From NCBI RefSeq assembly GCF_001698205.1, contig NZ_CP016591.1, positions 1,550,001 through 1,614,000 of the forward strand: a stretch of 64,000 nt of DNA. The letters run 5' to 3'. The translations under genes were made by a program, and so were the position numbers. Source of the DNA: Tsuneonella dongtanensis (lineage in GTDB: Bacteria > Pseudomonadota > Alphaproteobacteria > Sphingomonadales > Sphingomonadaceae). The stretch's first letter is position 1, and each line of letters opens with the position of its first letter. Positions 62,150-64,000 of this stretch are shown piece by piece. Under the pieces are notes generated by a model. That model made no database searches, was not told where the DNA came from, and worked only from the letters and a program-made list of their open reading frames with translations.

Positions 62150-63028
62150 TCAGCTCGGCACTGCCGCCAGTCTGCGCCGCAACCAGATCGCGCCAGCGAC
62201 CAACCCGCCCGTCGGCAACGCGATGGCGAGCAGCACGATCAGCACCGCTACGATGTTGCCGAGGATGCTGCCGAGCGAGCCGAGTGCCCCTTCGATCGGC
62301 GCCGTGAAGTCTCCGGCAACCGCGGTGGCCGGCGCATAGTCGATGTCCATCCGGCTGAAGGCGACCCGCCCCTTGGTCTCGGCGAGCCATGAGCGCGTCT
62401 GGTCGATCTCCTCGTTGACCTCGGCGACGCTGCGCTCGGCCGCCACGAGGTCGTTCACGCTGCCCTTGCGGGTGCGCAGGACCTCGAGCAGCCGGTCGCG
62501 CAGTTCCTCCCGTGCGCGGATGCGGGCCTCGGTATCGACGATCTGCTTGGATACTTCCTCGCTGCCGATGGTCGCCTTGGCTTGCTCGGCTCCGGCGCCC
62601 TCGGCTTCGTCCTCGATCAGCGCGCTCACAGCGCGCGCGTGGCTTGCGGCGACGGCGAGCTGGAGCGTGCCGCGCACGGTGTCTTCCTCCACGTCGCCCG
62701 AAAGATCCATCCCGACAATCCGGCACGAGGACGGGCCCTGCTGCTCGCAGAGGTTCGCATGGCTGCGCATGAGCTTGCCGATCTGATCGGAAGGGAGCCG
62801 GTACGAAAGCCCGTACGCGTAGGCGAGCTTGGGCATGTTCGCGGGAAGCTCGGCACGACCGGCGATCTGGTCGTCGGCGGCCGCAGCGGGCTGGGCCATC
62901 TCCTCCGCGACTGCCGAATCGGCGGCAGCCTCCATCGCGGCACCCACGCCATCCTGACGCTCGGCGTTTTCGCTGCAACCGGCGAGGACGAGCGCGAGCG
63001 CGCACGAGCCGAACAGAACCTTCTTCAT
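62150..63028 (-). CDS. DUF4349 family lipoprotein
   Basis: A 292-residue lipoprotein. Lipobox LAGC at about residues 15-18, then an acidic linker and a DUF4349 domain with a coiled coil (IVDTEARIRAREELRDRLLE, AERSVAEVNEEIDQTRSWL), and a C-terminal membrane helix (IVAVLIVLLAIALPTGGLVAG) ending in RRRLAA. The family is of unknown function. Start at 63028 with GAGAGGA. Confidence 0.85.
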   Translation of the reverse strand: MKKVLFGSCALALVLAGCSENAERQDGVGAAMEAAADSAVAEEMAQPAAAADDQIAGRAELPANMPKLAYAYGLSYRLPSDQIGKLMRSHANLCEQQGPSSCRIVGMDLSGDVEEDTVRGTLQLAVAASHARAVSALIEDEAEGAGAEQAKATIGSEEVSKQIVDTEARIRAREELRDRLLEVLRTRKGSVNDLVAAERSVAEVNEEIDQTRSWLAETKGRVAFSRMDIDYAPATAVAGDFTAPIEGALGSLGSILGNIVAVLIVLLAIALPTGGLVAGAIWLRRRLAAVPS

Positions 63029-63098
63029 ATGCAAATCCTCTCTTGCCTTATTTCAGCCTTAATCATGCCCTGGTTTTGCCATAATTCAAGAGGGATGC

Positions 63099-63131
63099 AA
63101 AAAGGCCCCGCCGGTCGCCCGGCGAGGCCTT
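63099..63131 (-). terminator. Rho-independent terminator of the PfpI-type gene
   Basis: AAGGCC and GGCCTT arms plus the inner GCCGG/CCGGC stem around TCGC; read on the minus strand it is followed by TTTTT. It lies 28 bases after the gene's stop. Confidence 0.8.
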
Positions 63132-63158
63132 GAATTTCAATGCTTTGTTTCGAACAGA

Positions 63159-63704
63159 TCAGGCGTCTTCGGGCACCTTTTCCTGCTGAAGTGCGGCGAT
63201 GAGGGCCTCGCTGAACGCCGGAATGTCATCGGGATTGCGGCTGGTAATGAGGTTGCCGTCGATGGCCACTTCCTGATCGACAACGTTTCCGCCCGCGTTC
63301 TCGAGATCGGTGCGCAGGGAGGGCCAGCTCGTCACGGTCTTGCCGTCGACGATGTCGGCCTCGATCAGCAGCCACGGTGCGTGGCAGATCGCCGCGATCG
63401 GCTTGCCCGCGTCGTTGAAGTCCTCGATCAGATCGATGACCGTGTCGTTCATCCGCAGGATATCCGGGTTCATCTGCCCGCCCGGAAGCAGCAGCGCGTC
63501 GTAATCGCCTTCGCTGACTTCCTCGACCGTCATGTCGACCTTGACCGCGCGGCCCCAGTCCTTCTGGTCCCAACCCTTGATCTCGCCATCCTCGAGGCTG
63601 GCGACGACCGTCTCGAAGCCGGCGGCTTCCAGGTTGGCCTTGGGCTTTTCCAGTTCCGACTGCTCGAAACCGTCGGTGGCGATGATGAGTACGCGCTTGG
63701 GCAT
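63159..63704 (-). CDS. DJ-1/PfpI family protein (type 1 glutamine amidotransferase-like)
   Basis: A 181-residue PfpI/YhbO-type protein. The N-terminus MPKRVLIIATDGFEQSEL has the conserved Glu, the nucleophile elbow is AAICHAPWLL with Cys and His, and VTSWPSLRTDLENAG is typical of the stress-related subgroup. Members have glyoxalase, deglycase or protease activity. AAAGGAG precedes the ATG. Divergent from parC. Confidence 0.92.
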   Translation of the reverse strand: MPKRVLIIATDGFEQSELEKPKANLEAAGFETVVASLEDGEIKGWDQKDWGRAVKVDMTVEEVSEGDYDALLLPGGQMNPDILRMNDTVIDLIEDFNDAGKPIAAICHAPWLLIEADIVDGKTVTSWPSLRTDLENAGGNVVDQEVAIDGNLITSRNPDDIPAFSEALIAALQQEKVPEDA

Positions 63705-63760
63705 GGGGAGTCTCCTTTGCCCACCATACGCGTGGGGATAGCGGAGCGTTCCGGCGTTGA

Positions 63761-64000
<240 letters not shown>

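Overview
This 64 kb window is a chromosomal segment of a G+C-rich alphaproteobacterium, most likely a member of Sphingomonadales close to Erythrobacteraceae. That placement is inferred from gene content: the cobA-DUF2849-cysI-DUF934-cysH sulfur operon, a truncated HPr kinase beside a ChvG/ChvI-type two-component system and pckA, PPi-type phosphofructokinase, DUF3597 and DUF937 proteins, and serC-serA-hisZ. I see no rRNA, CRISPR array, transposase, integrase or prophage. Almost everything is densely packed core metabolism, often with 1-8 bp gene overlaps and GTG or TTG starts.

Layout. 1-2.3 kb: end of proB, an NAD-dependent epimerase, two tandem paralogous lipoproteins and a terminator. 2.3-9.5 kb (minus strand): assimilatory sulfate reduction and siroheme methylation (cobA, DUF2849, cysI, DUF934, cysH), then sseA, a metC-like lyase and an MscS channel. 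9.5-13.1 kb: a proline-rich membrane protein, queF, then a short lower-G+C accessory patch with an orphan barstar homologue, a small exported protein and four copies of a degenerate repeat. 13.1-18.2 kb: fumC, tRNA-Thr, an RNase H-like protein, rarA, a PadR regulator with a GP-rich spacer, and a membrane protein. 18.2-30.3 kb: a GT4 glycosyltransferase, serC, serA, hisZ and purA; between hisZ and purA lie a double-PilZ protein, a DUF1501/DUF1800 exported pair and an esterase.

30.3-41.2 kb: L,D-transpeptidase, a pseudo-receiver/winged-helix regulator, a CheY-like regulator, a bimodular siroheme synthase remnant, lysA-lptM-argH, a TlpA-like thioredoxin lipoprotein, PPi-phosphofructokinase, tRNA-Val, asparaginase and a zinc-type dehydrogenase. 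41.2-46.8 kb: truA-fmt divergent from recR-def, a cysteine-rich copper-storage protein, rmuC and an SH3-like lipoprotein. 46.8-54 kb: the regulatory phosphorelay cluster chvI-chvG-hprK-rapZ-EIIA-HPr-trmH, divergent from pckA. 54-64 kb: DUF937, DUF885 peptidase-like, DUF3597, a TonB-like protein under a Zur-like palindrome, two overlapping cysteine desulfurases plus a ferredoxin, two hydrolases, a DUF4349 lipoprotein, a PfpI-family protein and the start of parC.

How the parts connect. The 2.3-9.5 kb block and the siroheme gene at 33.3 kb together supply sulfite reductase and its cofactor. serC-serA, lysA and argH make amino acids. The HPr/EIIA/HprK/RapZ module with ChvGI probably couples nitrogen/carbon state and envelope signals to gluconeogenesis through pckA. 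The points most worth a second look are the decayed methyltransferase domain in the siroheme protein, the repeat-bounded barstar patch, the TonB-gene operator plus start-site hairpin, the inverted repeat over the pckA -35 box, and the compact double desulfurase-ferredoxin operon.
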